NCBI GenBank assembly: GCA_964540655.1
Contig: CAZINR010000004.1
Span: forward strand, 1 to 49,130
Length of the DNA stretch: 49,130 nt
Reading direction: 5' to 3'
From: CAZQBY01 sp964540655
Lineage (GTDB): Archaea; Altiarchaeota; Altiarchaeia; JAFGQM01
Shown: one piece after another, positions 16,211 through 25,200 of the stretch
Position numbering within the stretch: position 1 is the first letter of the stretch
Layout of the letters: each line of letters begins with the position of its first letter
The notes under the pieces: generated by a model
The model's database searches: none
Told to the model about the DNA's origin: nothing
The model's input: the letters and a program-made list of their open reading frames with translations, nothing else
Position numbers and translations under genes: made by a program

Positions 16211-16698
16211 TTTATGTCTGTGAGCCGGTCGTATGCTGAACCGGGAGCAACCTTCTTGATGATGGATTTGAAGTGCGCGTACCTCTTCTCCGCTTCAGGG
16301 CTCTTCTTCCTTCTGGACCGGTCCACCAGGTACTCCAGGAACGCTCCTCTGGCCCGGTTCAGCGGCTTTCCGTCCCTCTCCGAGTCCAGACGAAGGACCT
16401 GGCACACGAACCGGGTAGGATTGCCGGACACGCTCGCAACGACCTTGAAATCAGCCTTGGCGAAATACTCGGGGTCCTTGGTCTCGACGAAATAGCGCGG
16501 ATCCTCTATGAAATAGACGGAGCCGATGCCCTCGTTCTTCAGGTTGTTGAAGGTGCTGCTGTCCTGGTAGACGTCCACCATGAAGCTCTTGAAATCCTTG
16601 GTCCATATCCCCATGGGCGTCCGGTGTATGCCGCCCGTCTCCATGAGCACCTCGTATATCCACTTCTCCTTAATCCCTATCTTTTCCAACATGTTCAA
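16198..16698 (-). CDS. DUF447 family flavin-reductase-fold protein
   Basis: 166 residues. It matches DUF447, a split-barrel FMN-binding family found almost only in methanogens and relatives and often beside mptG: YEVLMETGGIHRTPMGIWTKD at the N-terminus, FIEDPRYFVETKDPEYF in the middle, NPTRFVCQVLRLD and a C-terminal helical segment. A role as a reductase or oxygenase-like step in C1-cofactor metabolism is possible but unproven. It overlaps both neighbours (29 and 13 bases), so co-translation with mptG is certain. Start ATG 16698; an ATG two codons later (MLEKIG) is possible. Confidence 0.8.
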   Translation of the reverse strand: MNMLEKIGIKEKWIYEVLMETGGIHRTPMGIWTKDFKSFMVDVYQDSSTFNNLKNEGIGSVYFIEDPRYFVETKDPEYFAKADFKVVASVSGNPTRFVCQVLRLDSERDGKPLNRARGAFLEYLVDRSRRKKSPEAEKRYAHFKSIIKKVAPGSAYDRLTDIKWKR

Positions 16699-18019
16699 CC
16701 ACTTTTTTAATCTTTTCGTGCGCGCGCCTATAGGCTTTTTCCGCCCCCTTCCTCAGCTCCTCCTCTTCCTGCGGAGCACACTCGCCGACCGCCTTCTTCA
16801 CCGGCGTATAGGCGGATTCCCTGAATCCGGGTTTGAACTCCTCGCCATCCAGGAAGGCTCTTCCGCTGTCTGTGACCTCTCCCACCTCGGCCACGCTTAT
16901 CCCTTCGTCGAACAGAGCCTTCATTATCGAATCCCTGTTTTTCTCGGGACAGAATATTAATAAGGAGTCGAGCGAGACTCCCAGATAATCGATGTCCAGC
17001 TCCTGCAGCATGCGGAAGACGCGGGGGTTCACCACGCTCCTGATGCTCTTCTCCTCGAGAGACATGCCGACCCCTGCAGTCTTACAGACCTCGTTGGCGT
17101 CGCCCCTCACCCCTCCGTTGGTGACGTCGAGCATGGCACGTATCTTGCCCAAAAGCCCTTTCTCGAACAGCGCATTCGCGGCTTTTATGAAGTCTATGTT
17201 GAGCGTCTCCTTGGCCACTTCGTGCCGCCCGGAGTAGATGGCCGTTGTCGCTATGGTCCCGCCGCCGGAGCCCTGGGTCATCAGTATCCGGTCCCCGACC
17301 TGCACATCCGCGCGCTTGAGCAGCCTCTTCGCGACGCCGATGCAGCCCACTCCGGAGACCATGCGGTCGCCGATGACCATGTCCCCGCCCACCCTCAGTG
17401 TCGAGCCGGCTATCAGCGGCACTTCCGTGAGCTGCGATACGGCCGCTATGCCCGCCACGAAGTCGAAGAGTTTGCCCACGTCGCCGTCGTCCGCGAGATG
17501 CAGGTCGTCTATGAGCGCGACCGGCCTGGCCCCCTTGACCATCACGTCCCTCATGGCCGCGCGCGCAACATGGAAGCCGGCCATGAACGGGAAATCCGAG
17601 AGCCGCGAGTGCGTGCCGTCAACGGAGGCGACTATTATCTTGCCGCCGGCCTCCACTGCTCCTGCATCGTCCTGCTGCTCGGGCGGGATGAGCGAGCCCT
17701 TGCCCGCCAGGTCTGCTATCAGACGGTGGACGAAGAAGTCCCCTTCCCCTCTGCAGCCCACTCCCAGGTCGTGCATGGTGGCGCCGGCTCTGGATGGCTT
17801 CAGGACGATCTTCAGTATCGGGTCTTCAGTCTTTTTCCGGGCGGCCTTCACCTCCTTCAATATAGCGCCTGCAAGTTTTTCCGCAGCCTTTTTATCCAAA
17901 CCCTTCCAAGTCAATATTTCATCCGATAGCCTAGCCCTGATGTCCTCTTCAGAAGCCCCCGTTTCCATCAGTCTGTTGACCAGCCCCTCCAAGTCCACGC
18001 CTTTATTTACCGTTATCAT
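16670..18019 (-). CDS. AIR synthase/selenophosphate-synthetase-related protein (COG1973-like)
   Basis: 449 residues from ATG 18019; the frame continues 25 codons further, but that part is antisense to mptE. A PurM-fold ATP-binding domain is clear: DDAGAVEAGGKIIVASVDGTHSRL, then IAGSTLRVGGDMVIGDRM, GDRILMTQGSGGGTIATTAIYSG, and LDVTNGGVRGDANEVC. A ~95-residue N-terminal helical domain precedes it and a basic helix follows. PurM-like enzymes bind ATP to activate an oxygen for N or S attack (PurM, HypE, SelD, ThiL). This subgroup has no assigned reaction; its operon with DUF447 and mptG suggests cofactor synthesis. Confidence 0.82.
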   Translation of the reverse strand: MITVNKGVDLEGLVNRLMETGASEEDIRARLSDEILTWKGLDKKAAEKLAGAILKEVKAARKKTEDPILKIVLKPSRAGATMHDLGVGCRGEGDFFVHRLIADLAGKGSLIPPEQQDDAGAVEAGGKIIVASVDGTHSRLSDFPFMAGFHVARAAMRDVMVKGARPVALIDDLHLADDGDVGKLFDFVAGIAAVSQLTEVPLIAGSTLRVGGDMVIGDRMVSGVGCIGVAKRLLKRADVQVGDRILMTQGSGGGTIATTAIYSGRHEVAKETLNIDFIKAANALFEKGLLGKIRAMLDVTNGGVRGDANEVCKTAGVGMSLEEKSIRSVVNPRVFRMLQELDIDYLGVSLDSLLIFCPEKNRDSIMKALFDEGISVAEVGEVTDSGRAFLDGEEFKPGFRESAYTPVKKAVGECAPQEEEELRKGAEKAYRRAHEKIKKVVEHVGKDRD

Positions 18020-18029
18020 AAAATAAAAC

Positions 18030-18698
18030 GTGAAGCTGGAAGACTGGATGAAGGAGTACAAGAAGATATGCCGCGAGCTGGGCATCCTGCCCAAAGACGA
18101 CTATGAGGCCCGGGACACGGCTGCGCGCATAATGGGCGACAAAGAGCAGCCATTGACCAAACTGGAGGGGCTGATAAAGAACAGGGAAGTCATCATATGC
18201 GGCGCCGGCCCCTCGCTTGAAAAAGACTTCGAGGAAGCGGACCGCGAGAACAAGACGATAATCGGGGTGGACGGTGCCACCTCTTTCCTTCTGGAGAGCG
18301 GCGTCTATCCCGACATAGTGGTCACGGACCTGGACGGCGACACCAAGGACCTGCTTTTAGCAGACCGCTTCGGCGCGGTCATGGTCGTGCACGCCCACGG
18401 CGACAACACCGGCAGGCTGAAGAAACTGCTGCCGCGGTTCAAAAGAGCGGTAGCGACCACCCAGGTGGAGCCGCTCCCCAACGTGCGCAATTTCTGCGGC
18501 TTCACCGACGGCGACCGGGCCGTCTTTATCGCCCGTCATTTCGGCGCGCGCAATATAACCCTGTTGGGATTCGATTACGGCGACTCGGTCGGACCCTATT
18601 CGGACCCTTCGGAACCCAGGACCCACGAGGCCTCTGAAACAAAGAAAAAGAAACTGGCGATAGCGGAGCGTCTGGTTAAAAAGGCCTTGGCAGATTAA
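18030..18698 (+). CDS. mptE: 6-hydroxymethyl-7,8-dihydropterin pyrophosphokinase, archaeal type
   Basis: 222 residues from GTG 18030. This DUF115-fold enzyme, unrelated to bacterial FolK, puts a pyrophosphate on 6-hydroxymethyl-dihydropterin for H4MPT or folate synthesis. Signatures: VIICGAGPSLEKDFEEA, IIGVDGATSFLL, PDIVVTDLDGD, VVHAHGDN and FCGFTDGDRAV, followed by GFDYGD. The box CTTTATTTA at 18001-18009 lies 20-28 bases upstream, inside the 5' end of the divergent AIR-synthase-like gene: only 10 bases separate the two start codons. Stop overlaps the convergent gene by four bases. Confidence 0.93.
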   Translation: MKLEDWMKEYKKICRELGILPKDDYEARDTAARIMGDKEQPLTKLEGLIKNREVIICGAGPSLEKDFEEADRENKTIIGVDGATSFLLESGVYPDIVVTDLDGDTKDLLLADRFGAVMVVHAHGDNTGRLKKLLPRFKRAVATTQVEPLPNVRNFCGFTDGDRAVFIARHFGARNITLLGFDYGDSVGPYSDPSEPRTHEASETKKKKLAIAERLVKKALAD

Positions 18699-19243
18699 GG
18701 CTGGAAGATGCTGAAATCGGCCATCCCGACCAGCTCGGACATGTTCTTTATGACGGCCCCGGGCGGCAGGCGGAATTCCGTCTCGGGTATGTCATCCACC
18801 TCGCGGCAGTCCATAGTTATGCCCTCCTTGAGCCGTCCCCACATCTCGACTATCCTATCGGGCGATGAGAACTGGGCGGTGTCGTTCAAGGTCTGCCCGT
18901 ACCAGGCCCCTCCCAGGGCGGGCAGATTGACGTACAGGCTTCTGCCGTTGAAAACCATGGTGAAATCGAACCCCATCGTGGAGCCCTCCATCCGCATCTT
19001 AGGAGCTTCCACCTTTATGGTGGCCTCCACGTCGACTCCCTGCAGCTCGGGCACTTCATAAACCTCGTCCGCGTCCATGCTGAGCGCGCATTCCACCGGT
19101 CTCCCGGCTGATAAAGCCTCCGCTATAATCTCCCTCTCGCTTTCGGGATCCTCGGAGGGCTCCCCGCCCTTCGTAAGAAAATACAGGGCGACGGCTGCGA
19201 TCAATATGACGACTATCACTGCCGCCGCTTTTTCCCGACCCAT
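18695..19243 (-). CDS. Membrane-anchored extracytoplasmic protein, paralogue A
   Basis: 182 residues: a Lys/Arg start, one membrane helix (~residues 5-23, AAAVIVVILIAAVALYFL), then an external domain. It shares its layout with the next gene: a PVECALSMD strand with one cysteine, VEAPKMRMEGSTMGFDFTMVFNGRSLYVNLP, WYGQTLND, then ITMDCREVDDIPETEFRLPPGA and a hydrophobic end. The pair of cysteines about 100 residues apart suggests one disulfide. The strand pattern recalls LolA/LppX-type lipid-carrier barrels, but that is only a resemblance. Family not recognised. Confidence 0.62.
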   Translation of the reverse strand: MGREKAAAVIVVILIAAVALYFLTKGGEPSEDPESEREIIAEALSAGRPVECALSMDADEVYEVPELQGVDVEATIKVEAPKMRMEGSTMGFDFTMVFNGRSLYVNLPALGGAWYGQTLNDTAQFSSPDRIVEMWGRLKEGITMDCREVDDIPETEFRLPPGAVIKNMSELVGMADFSIFQP

Positions 19244-19266
19244 GTTATATGTTATCAGTCCCTCCT

Positions 19267-19917
19267 TTAATACATACCCTCGTACATGCTCGGGTCGAAT
19301 TCGCCCATCATCTCGGAGAGGTCCACCGGACTCGCTCCAGCCGGGAGCTGGAACATGCTGTCCGGGATGTCACCGACTACCTGGCAGTTTATGCTGACCC
19401 CCTCGGGTATGTCGTCAATCATCTCCTGCACTTCTTCCGGACTCACCGGGGCCATGTCCATCTCTTCCCCCATCGGGAACTCATACCACTGGCCCGCGGA
19501 GTAAATGTAGACCATCGCCCCGTCGCTTATCATCTTGAAGCTCTGGCCCATGCTGGTCCCCTCCATGTACATCTTGGGGGCCTCGACCTTCATGCTTGCA
19601 GTCATCATCATGCCCTCGGCGCTCGGGTCGCCGGACATCTTGCCCAGGTCACCGGTCATCTCGCACTCCACCGGGGTCCCGTCTGCCATAGCGTTGGCTA
19701 TGTTGATGTCTATATTGGTCTCCCCTCCGCTGGCCCCCGCAGTGGGCTGGGGCGACTCTCCTGACGAAGCCGGGGGGGCCGTTCCCTGCGGAGCAGTCCC
19801 CGGGTATCCCGGAGGGGCCTGCTGACCGCCGCCGCCCATCAGAAGGACGGCCGCGACGATAACGACAACCACGACAACCAAAACCGCAACCAAAACCATA
19901 GTTTGATTCTTTTCCAT
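19267..19917 (-). CDS. Membrane-anchored extracytoplasmic protein, paralogue B
   Basis: 216 residues: membrane helix at ~7-27 (MVLVAVLVVVVVVIVAAVLLM), then a Pro/Gly/Ser/Thr-rich stalk (~residues 30-68), then the same domain as paralogue A: PVECEMTGD, VEAPKMYMEGTSMGQSFKMISDGAMVYIYS, WYEFPMGEE, INCQVVGDIPDSMFQLPAGA. The two cysteines are kept, which supports a disulfide. Compared with A it has gained the stalk and is Met-rich. A TATA-like ATATCTTTTAGG on the minus strand (about 19935-19946) precedes it, and A follows 23 bases downstream, so the two form one operon. Confidence 0.65.
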   Translation of the reverse strand: MEKNQTMVLVAVLVVVVVVIVAAVLLMGGGGQQAPPGYPGTAPQGTAPPASSGESPQPTAGASGGETNIDINIANAMADGTPVECEMTGDLGKMSGDPSAEGMMMTASMKVEAPKMYMEGTSMGQSFKMISDGAMVYIYSAGQWYEFPMGEEMDMAPVSPEEVQEMIDDIPEGVSINCQVVGDIPDSMFQLPAGASPVDLSEMMGEFDPSMYEGMY

Positions 19918-19988
19918 CTTAAAATCACCCTAAAAGATATCGCTCACTCTAACTGAAGGTTTAATAAAAATCCCGCGCTAACTTACTC

Positions 19989-21179
19989 ATGCAGGTAGGA
20001 ATCGTGGGGGCGCCGAACCAGGGCAAGAGCACTCTTTTCAACGCGCTGACTCAGGCGGGGGCGGAGATGGCTCCTTACCCGTTCACCACCATAAAGGCCA
20101 ACCAGGGAGTGGGCTTTTTGAGGGTCGAGTGCCCGTGCGCGGAGTTCAAGGTCTCCTGCAATCCCAAGCACGGATCCTGCAAGGAAGGGCAGCGCTTCGT
20201 CCCCGTCACGCTTCTCGACGTGGCCGGTCTGGTCCCGGGCGCGCACGAGGGCAAGGGCCTCGGGAACCAGTTCCTGGACGACTTGCGGCAGGCCTCGGCG
20301 CTGATACATGTCATAGACGTCAGCGGCTCCACCAACGCCGAGGGCGAGAAGGTCGAGAAGGGCAGCTACGACCCTGCCGAGACTATAAGATTCCTGGAGG
20401 AAGAGATAGACTTATGGTTCTTCGGCATATTGAAGAGCAACTGGGACAAGTTCTCCCGCAAGGTCAAGCAGGAGGGGAAGAAGCTGACCGAGCAGGTCGC
20501 GGTGCAGTTCACCGGGCTGGGCGTGGCGGAAGCCGAGGTCGAGAAGGCACTTCACGAGACAGGTCTGCCGGCAGACCCGACCGAGTGGGGCGAAGACAAC
20601 CTCAGCGACTTCGCGACCAAGCTGCGCGAGACAGGCAAGCCCATGCTCATAGCCGCGAACAAGATGGATGTGGAGGGGGCGCAGGATAGCTATAAGCGGC
20701 TGAAGAAGGAATTCCCGCAATACAAGATAATACCGGTCTCCGCCGAGAGCGAGCTGGCCCTTCGGAACGCGGCTAAGGCGGGAATGATAGGCTACACTCC
20801 CGGAGACTCCGACTTCAAGATTCTGGACGAGTCGAAGCTGGACGACAAGCAGAAGCACGGTCTGGAGTTCCTGAAGCAGTTCCTCGGCGAGCACGGTAGG
20901 ACCGGCGCGCAGGAGGCGCTCAATACCGCCGTTTTTGACTTACTTGGCTGTATAGTCGTCTACCCGGTGGGCCAGAAGCTAGCCGACAAGGACGGCAACG
21001 TCCTCCCGGACGCCTATCTGATGCCCCCGAAAACCACGGCCCTGGATTTCGCCTACTCTCTCCACACCGATTTCGGCGACAATTTCGTGGCAGCAGTCGA
21101 CATGCGGACCAAGAAGAAGGTGGGCAAGGACCACGAGCTCAAGAATTGCGACGTCGTCGAACTGGTCTGCGGGAAATAA
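19989..21179 (+). CDS. ychF: Archaeal YchF/Obg-type GTPase (OLA1-like)
   Basis: 396 residues. P-loop GAPNQGKST (~residues 7-15), G3 DVAGLVPGAHEGKGLGNQFLDDLR, G4 NKMD and G5 PVSAESELA. A helical insert follows the G3 region, and the C-terminal ~80 residues are a TGS domain (FDLLGCIVVYPVG, then DAYLMPPKTTALDFAYSLHTDFG). A cysteine/histidine cluster CPCAEFKVSCNPKHGSC (~residues 49-65) is a typical archaeal insert and may bind zinc. YchF proteins associate with ribosomes and hydrolyse ATP or GTP. Promoter GGTTTAATAAAAATC at 19960-19974 gives a short leader. Confidence 0.92.
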   Translation: MQVGIVGAPNQGKSTLFNALTQAGAEMAPYPFTTIKANQGVGFLRVECPCAEFKVSCNPKHGSCKEGQRFVPVTLLDVAGLVPGAHEGKGLGNQFLDDLRQASALIHVIDVSGSTNAEGEKVEKGSYDPAETIRFLEEEIDLWFFGILKSNWDKFSRKVKQEGKKLTEQVAVQFTGLGVAEAEVEKALHETGLPADPTEWGEDNLSDFATKLRETGKPMLIAANKMDVEGAQDSYKRLKKEFPQYKIIPVSAESELALRNAAKAGMIGYTPGDSDFKILDESKLDDKQKHGLEFLKQFLGEHGRTGAQEALNTAVFDLLGCIVVYPVGQKLADKDGNVLPDAYLMPPKTTALDFAYSLHTDFGDNFVAAVDMRTKKKVGKDHELKNCDVVELVCGK

Positions 21180-21187
21180 TTTAAATA

Positions 21188-21208
21188 GTTATACCAAGAA
21201 AGTATAAC
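21188..21208 (+). promoter_or_regulatory. vapBC-2 operator: inverted repeat abutting the start codon
   Basis: GTTATAC (21188-21194) and GTATAAC (21202-21208) are perfect complements with a 7-base spacer, ending one base before the antitoxin ATG. An A/T promoter box (TAATTTAAATAG) lies just upstream. The position suits autorepression by VapB at the transcription start site of a leaderless mRNA. Confidence 0.6.
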
Positions 21209-21487
21209 ATGGGGTTCGTGACCGTCAACTCAAAGAACCTGGTAGTCATACCCAAGGCCGTCAGGGAGCAGTGCAGCATCTACCCAGGGGACAAGCTAAA
21301 GGTGGCGTACGACGCGGAGACCGACTCCGTGGTCATGCGCAAGATAGAGGATGTCCGCAAGCTCAGCGAGGACATATGCGGGATGTGGTCGGACAACAGA
21401 TTCAAGCTAGAGGAGGTAAGGGAAAGCGCAGATGAACGACTTGAGAAACTACTTAAAAACAAGCTTCAGCAAAAGCGCGCTCCTTGA
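21209..21487 (+). CDS. AbrB/MazE-fold antitoxin (second VapB-like)
   Basis: 92 residues. AbrB domain at residues 1-48: VTVNSKNLVVIPKAVREQCSIYPGDKLKV, then strands to VVMRKIE. The tail (~50-92) is helical and charged (KLSEDICGMWSDN, RLEKLLKNKLQQ), the expected toxin-binding part. Only distantly like the antitoxin at 1100, so the two modules are not a recent duplication. The gene overlaps its toxin by 56 bases, unusually long for this pair type. Confidence 0.82.
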   Translation: MGFVTVNSKNLVVIPKAVREQCSIYPGDKLKVAYDAETDSVVMRKIEDVRKLSEDICGMWSDNRFKLEEVRESADERLEKLLKNKLQQKRAP

Positions 21488-21851
21488 CACGGGAGTAATC
21501 GCCGATTTCCTGGTGGGCGACAAGAGGGTCAGGGAGTTCTTCGAGGAGTTCGTCTTCTCCGGCCAGATGACCCCGGTGGTCTCGACCCAGACTGTGTGCG
21601 AGCTTTTCATGGCCGTGCGCGACAAGAGGGAGGAGACCAGCCTGGACAACTGGCTCTCGACGGTCTTCGACATCGCAGACATAAAGTACGAGATAGCCCG
21701 GGATGCCGGGCGCCTCAAGCGCGGCAACGGCGCGCGGACCGGGGACGCCATAATCGCTGCCACCGCGGCGGCCCTGAGGCTGCCCCTCGTGACCACCAAG
21801 CCGGAGCTCTACCGCAAGGCGGAGATAAAGCTGTTCCGCCCGCATGCGTGA
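21432..21851 (+). CDS. PIN-domain toxin ribonuclease (second VapC-like)
   Basis: 139 residues from ATG 21432. About 16 leading residues (NDLRNYLKTSFSKSA) precede the PIN start LLDTGVIADFL, so a later start is conceivable, but no ATG is near. Catalytic acids: Asp of LLDTGV, Glu of TVCELFMA, Asp of ARTGDAIIAATA; the fourth site reads VTTKPELY, where many VapC have Asp or Asn, so this position is diverged. Likely an RNA endonuclease inhibited by the protein encoded upstream. Target unknown. Confidence 0.83.
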   Translation: MNDLRNYLKTSFSKSALLDTGVIADFLVGDKRVREFFEEFVFSGQMTPVVSTQTVCELFMAVRDKREETSLDNWLSTVFDIADIKYEIARDAGRLKRGNGARTGDAIIAATAAALRLPLVTTKPELYRKAEIKLFRPHA

Positions 21852-21895
21852 GGTTTCCTTTTTAAGGATTACTATCTTAATTAATCCGACCCAAA

Positions 21896-22222
21896 ATGGC
21901 CTTCGAAGGCGTCATGGACATAGCCCTCTGGATAATACAGTTCGCGATAATACTGTTCCCGGCAGTCTACATACTGGACCTCATAAGGCAGAGGGTAGAG
22001 ACCACCACTCTGGTTCAGAAGGCCGGCGTGATATTCTTCATAAGCCTTATGATATCGCTGGCGGTGTATCCTTTCATAGCCAGCGCTTTGGAGTATATAA
22101 TAGCGTTGGAATACGGGTTTGAGGCCAATCTCCTGTTGTTCGGTTCGGACATGGCTACATATATTATAATATTGCTCTTTATCTTCCTCGTTTACCTGGT
22201 CGTTTTCAACAAGACAAAGTGA
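21896..22222 (+). CDS. Small integral membrane protein with three helices
   Basis: 108 residues, three membrane segments at about 9-28, 42-66 and 83-104, with few charges. No signal peptidase site and no known family. A TATA-like CCTTTTTAAGG (about 21859-21869) sits upstream. Its stop TGA shares a base with the ATG of the giant surface protein, so it is the first gene of that operon and is translationally coupled to it. A membrane partner or export helper for the giant protein is plausible but only by context. Confidence 0.68.
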   Translation: MAFEGVMDIALWIIQFAIILFPAVYILDLIRQRVETTTLVQKAGVIFFISLMISLAVYPFIASALEYIIALEYGFEANLLLFGSDMATYIIILLFIFLVYLVVFNKTK

Positions 22223-25200
22223 TGAGAAGGCCTTTGACCGTCTTGGTGTTGGCGGTTTTACTTATGAGTAGCTTTCCCGTGGGGTTAGCCCAGGAACCCG
22301 CGGAGGCTCCCGATACGCCGGCTGCAGAGACCCATTCCTTCGAGTGCAACATAGGGAAACTCACCCACGAGGAAATCAAGACAATCCAGAAAGAGGTATA
22401 TGGCGATGGATACCAGAATAGGGTGGAAGTCGCCCCGAGCCCGTCCCATTCACTGGACCAGAACGTCCAGGAGGTTTTGAAGAGGACCACGGAAGAGATA
22501 ATAATCGACCACAACAACCGAACCGACCCTGAAGCTAATGGCAGCGAAATCGAGGAGGGCGAGATAGCCACTGCCGACGGCCAGAGGAAATGGGACTTCA
22601 GGAGCGGCCACGGCTGCGTGAGCTGCGAGTATTTCCAGTTCACATCCGGAACGGACACCCCTTACTTCGCTTGTACGAAGGATCTGACCACAAGAGTCAG
22701 TTATTGTGAGGATGGAGTCGGAGAGTGCGCCGATAACGTCACCAATGAGAGCAAGATTTCAGGACTCTTCGGCTCTTTGTGGGGGCCGGGACACGACAAT
22801 CTGATGGCAGTGAACGACTTCAAGTTCTTCGAGCGCAACGGCGCCTTCGCGCCCACCGATTACCAGACGCTGATATACTCGAGCGTCCAGAAGACATATG
22901 ACAATCTATTGCCCATAGCCACAATAGTGTCGTTCGTCATGCCGTCCCCCCTCACCCTGGCCAAAAAGGTCAAGGCTGCAGGGGGCAATATGCTCTCCTG
23001 GTTCAAGGGGCGAGTGGTCCGGGGTCTCAGCTCCAAGCAAGCGGCAGCTGGTCGGACGATAGCCGCAGGGGCGAGAAAGGCGGTGGCAACTAGCGGTTCG
23101 GACATCGTAACCACCCAGGCGAGGATAGCCAACAGTATGTCAAGGAATTTGGACGATGTATTACGGGGAGGCACAAGGGCCCTCAATCCTGGAGAGGCTT
23201 CTAGGTTTGCTGATGAGGTAACAGAGGCAGCACTCAAGCTGCAGGATGATGCGGCGGCAGCCGCCAGGCAGGCAGGCGACGCAATCGGAGGCTTCGAAAA
23301 ACCCCTGATGCCCGACCAGTTTAGCAGGGGCATCATGGAGAGGGGTCTGGATGATGCGGCGGCCAAGATGGCTCAGAAGGGCTTCAAGGGCGATGCCGGG
23401 GCCAAGACCATACTGGAGGGGTATGAGATGTCCAGGCTCTCGGCTGCCACTACCGAGCAGTCCAAATCCGTAATCGCCATGCTCTATTCACAGAAGGCAA
23501 TATCAGAACCTCAGGCCGCTCGCCTTCTGCAGCGTCTGGGGGTGAGTTCCACGGGCAATCTGGACGAGGCGGTGGAAGTCCTGGTCTCGGCAGCAGGTGC
23601 CCACTCAGCCCCGAGCGCGCTTGCGGGATACATAGCCGCTAGCGGATACAAACTCCCCGCAGGGTCCAGCTTCGACGATGTAGCCCGGAATATGATTGAT
23701 TTGTACAGCACTAAGGCGGCTAGTGAAGCACATCGGTTCACTAGCGCCCTTCCCGGCGCTCCGGCAACCACGGCCGACGACATAGTCAGGGCTCTCTCGG
23801 ACGCCGGAGCCGACCCCTCCGCCGTCAGCAGGGCTCTTGAGCCCTACATAACGACGGCCGGCGGGTTGACCAACGTTGGGCTAGCTCAAGACGCGGCTGC
23901 GAGAGCCGCCGCCGAGGCGAGCGCCAAGAGCGCGGCGAAGAGCGGCCTCAAGGGGCTGGGGCTTCAGGCAGATGAGGTGAGTGAGATATTGAAGAAGCCA
24001 GCCCAGTATTCCGAGACGGCCGTCGCCAGGGTCAGCGGGGAAGTGACTGAAATGTCCGAGGCAGCCTCCAAGGCCAAGAACCTCAAGCAGATAAACAGGG
24101 CTCAGGAGGGGTTCTTCAAGAAGCTGGGGCGGACGCTGGTCGGCAGGACCGGCAGCACGGCATGGAACGTCTTCCAGAGGGGCGTCGTCATGTACTGGAC
24201 GGCCCATGCCCCAGCCTCCAACACCGTCGGGGCGCACCAGATGATATTCGAAGTTAGCCAGGCCGCAAAGGGCAAATCCAACATAGAGGAGTATCTTGAC
24301 GGCGTGCCGCCTTATGTCGACATATACTCCCAGGACTCGTCTTATCTGGAAGGATTCCACAAAATACTGTCTTACATCGGCATACCCGACATAGTCAACA
24401 GGTGGTTCAGCCTCCTCCAGTGGAGGTGGTCCGGCAACACCGATAAGAAGCCGCAGGAGCTCGATATAGAGCCCAAATGCAGGGACGACGGCAACAAGGT
24501 CAAGGACACCGCCTGGACCTTCAGAAGCGGCAAGTATGACGAGACGTTCGTTGTCGGCGCCGGGATACTTCGTATGTCCCTCTCGGGCGATACCCTGGTG
24601 CTCGAATCGGACGGGAAGGCCCACAGCTACACTACGGAGGTGGAGAACATAGCGGGCTGCCTCCCGACTATGATAGTGAAGACCCACGGGGTGGATATCG
24701 AGTCCCAGGTCTGGAGGAGCAAGGGATTGAGCTTTGAAGCAATCACGAATCTCATGGAATCTCTGACAGGGAAGACGAGCGTCGAAGAAATAGAGAGCAA
24801 CGGTAGGGGACTTCTGTTCGAGGATTACCTCAATCCGCCGAAGGAGCAGACACGGTGCTCCAGCTGGGCGCTTCCCGGGGCGGAGAACTTCTTCAGCTCA
24901 GCAGGCTTCTTCCTGATAGCCCAGTCGATTCCGGTAGCCGATTTCATAACGATGCCATTCGCGGCATACTACATGGCAGAATGCATAGACACCGATTACT
25001 ATGTACACATGACGGTCAACGACAAGCAGAGCGGCACTGAGCTTCTCGATGACCTGTTCTCCTCTGCTGAGACCGCCGAAGCGATCAATGAGACTGACAT
25101 GCTGGCGGATTCCACCTCACCCACGGGGGGTGCCGTGCTCACTGAAGGCGAGGTTGCCAGGAAGACTATGGAAGGGGCCGACGACGTCCCTGACTCGATG

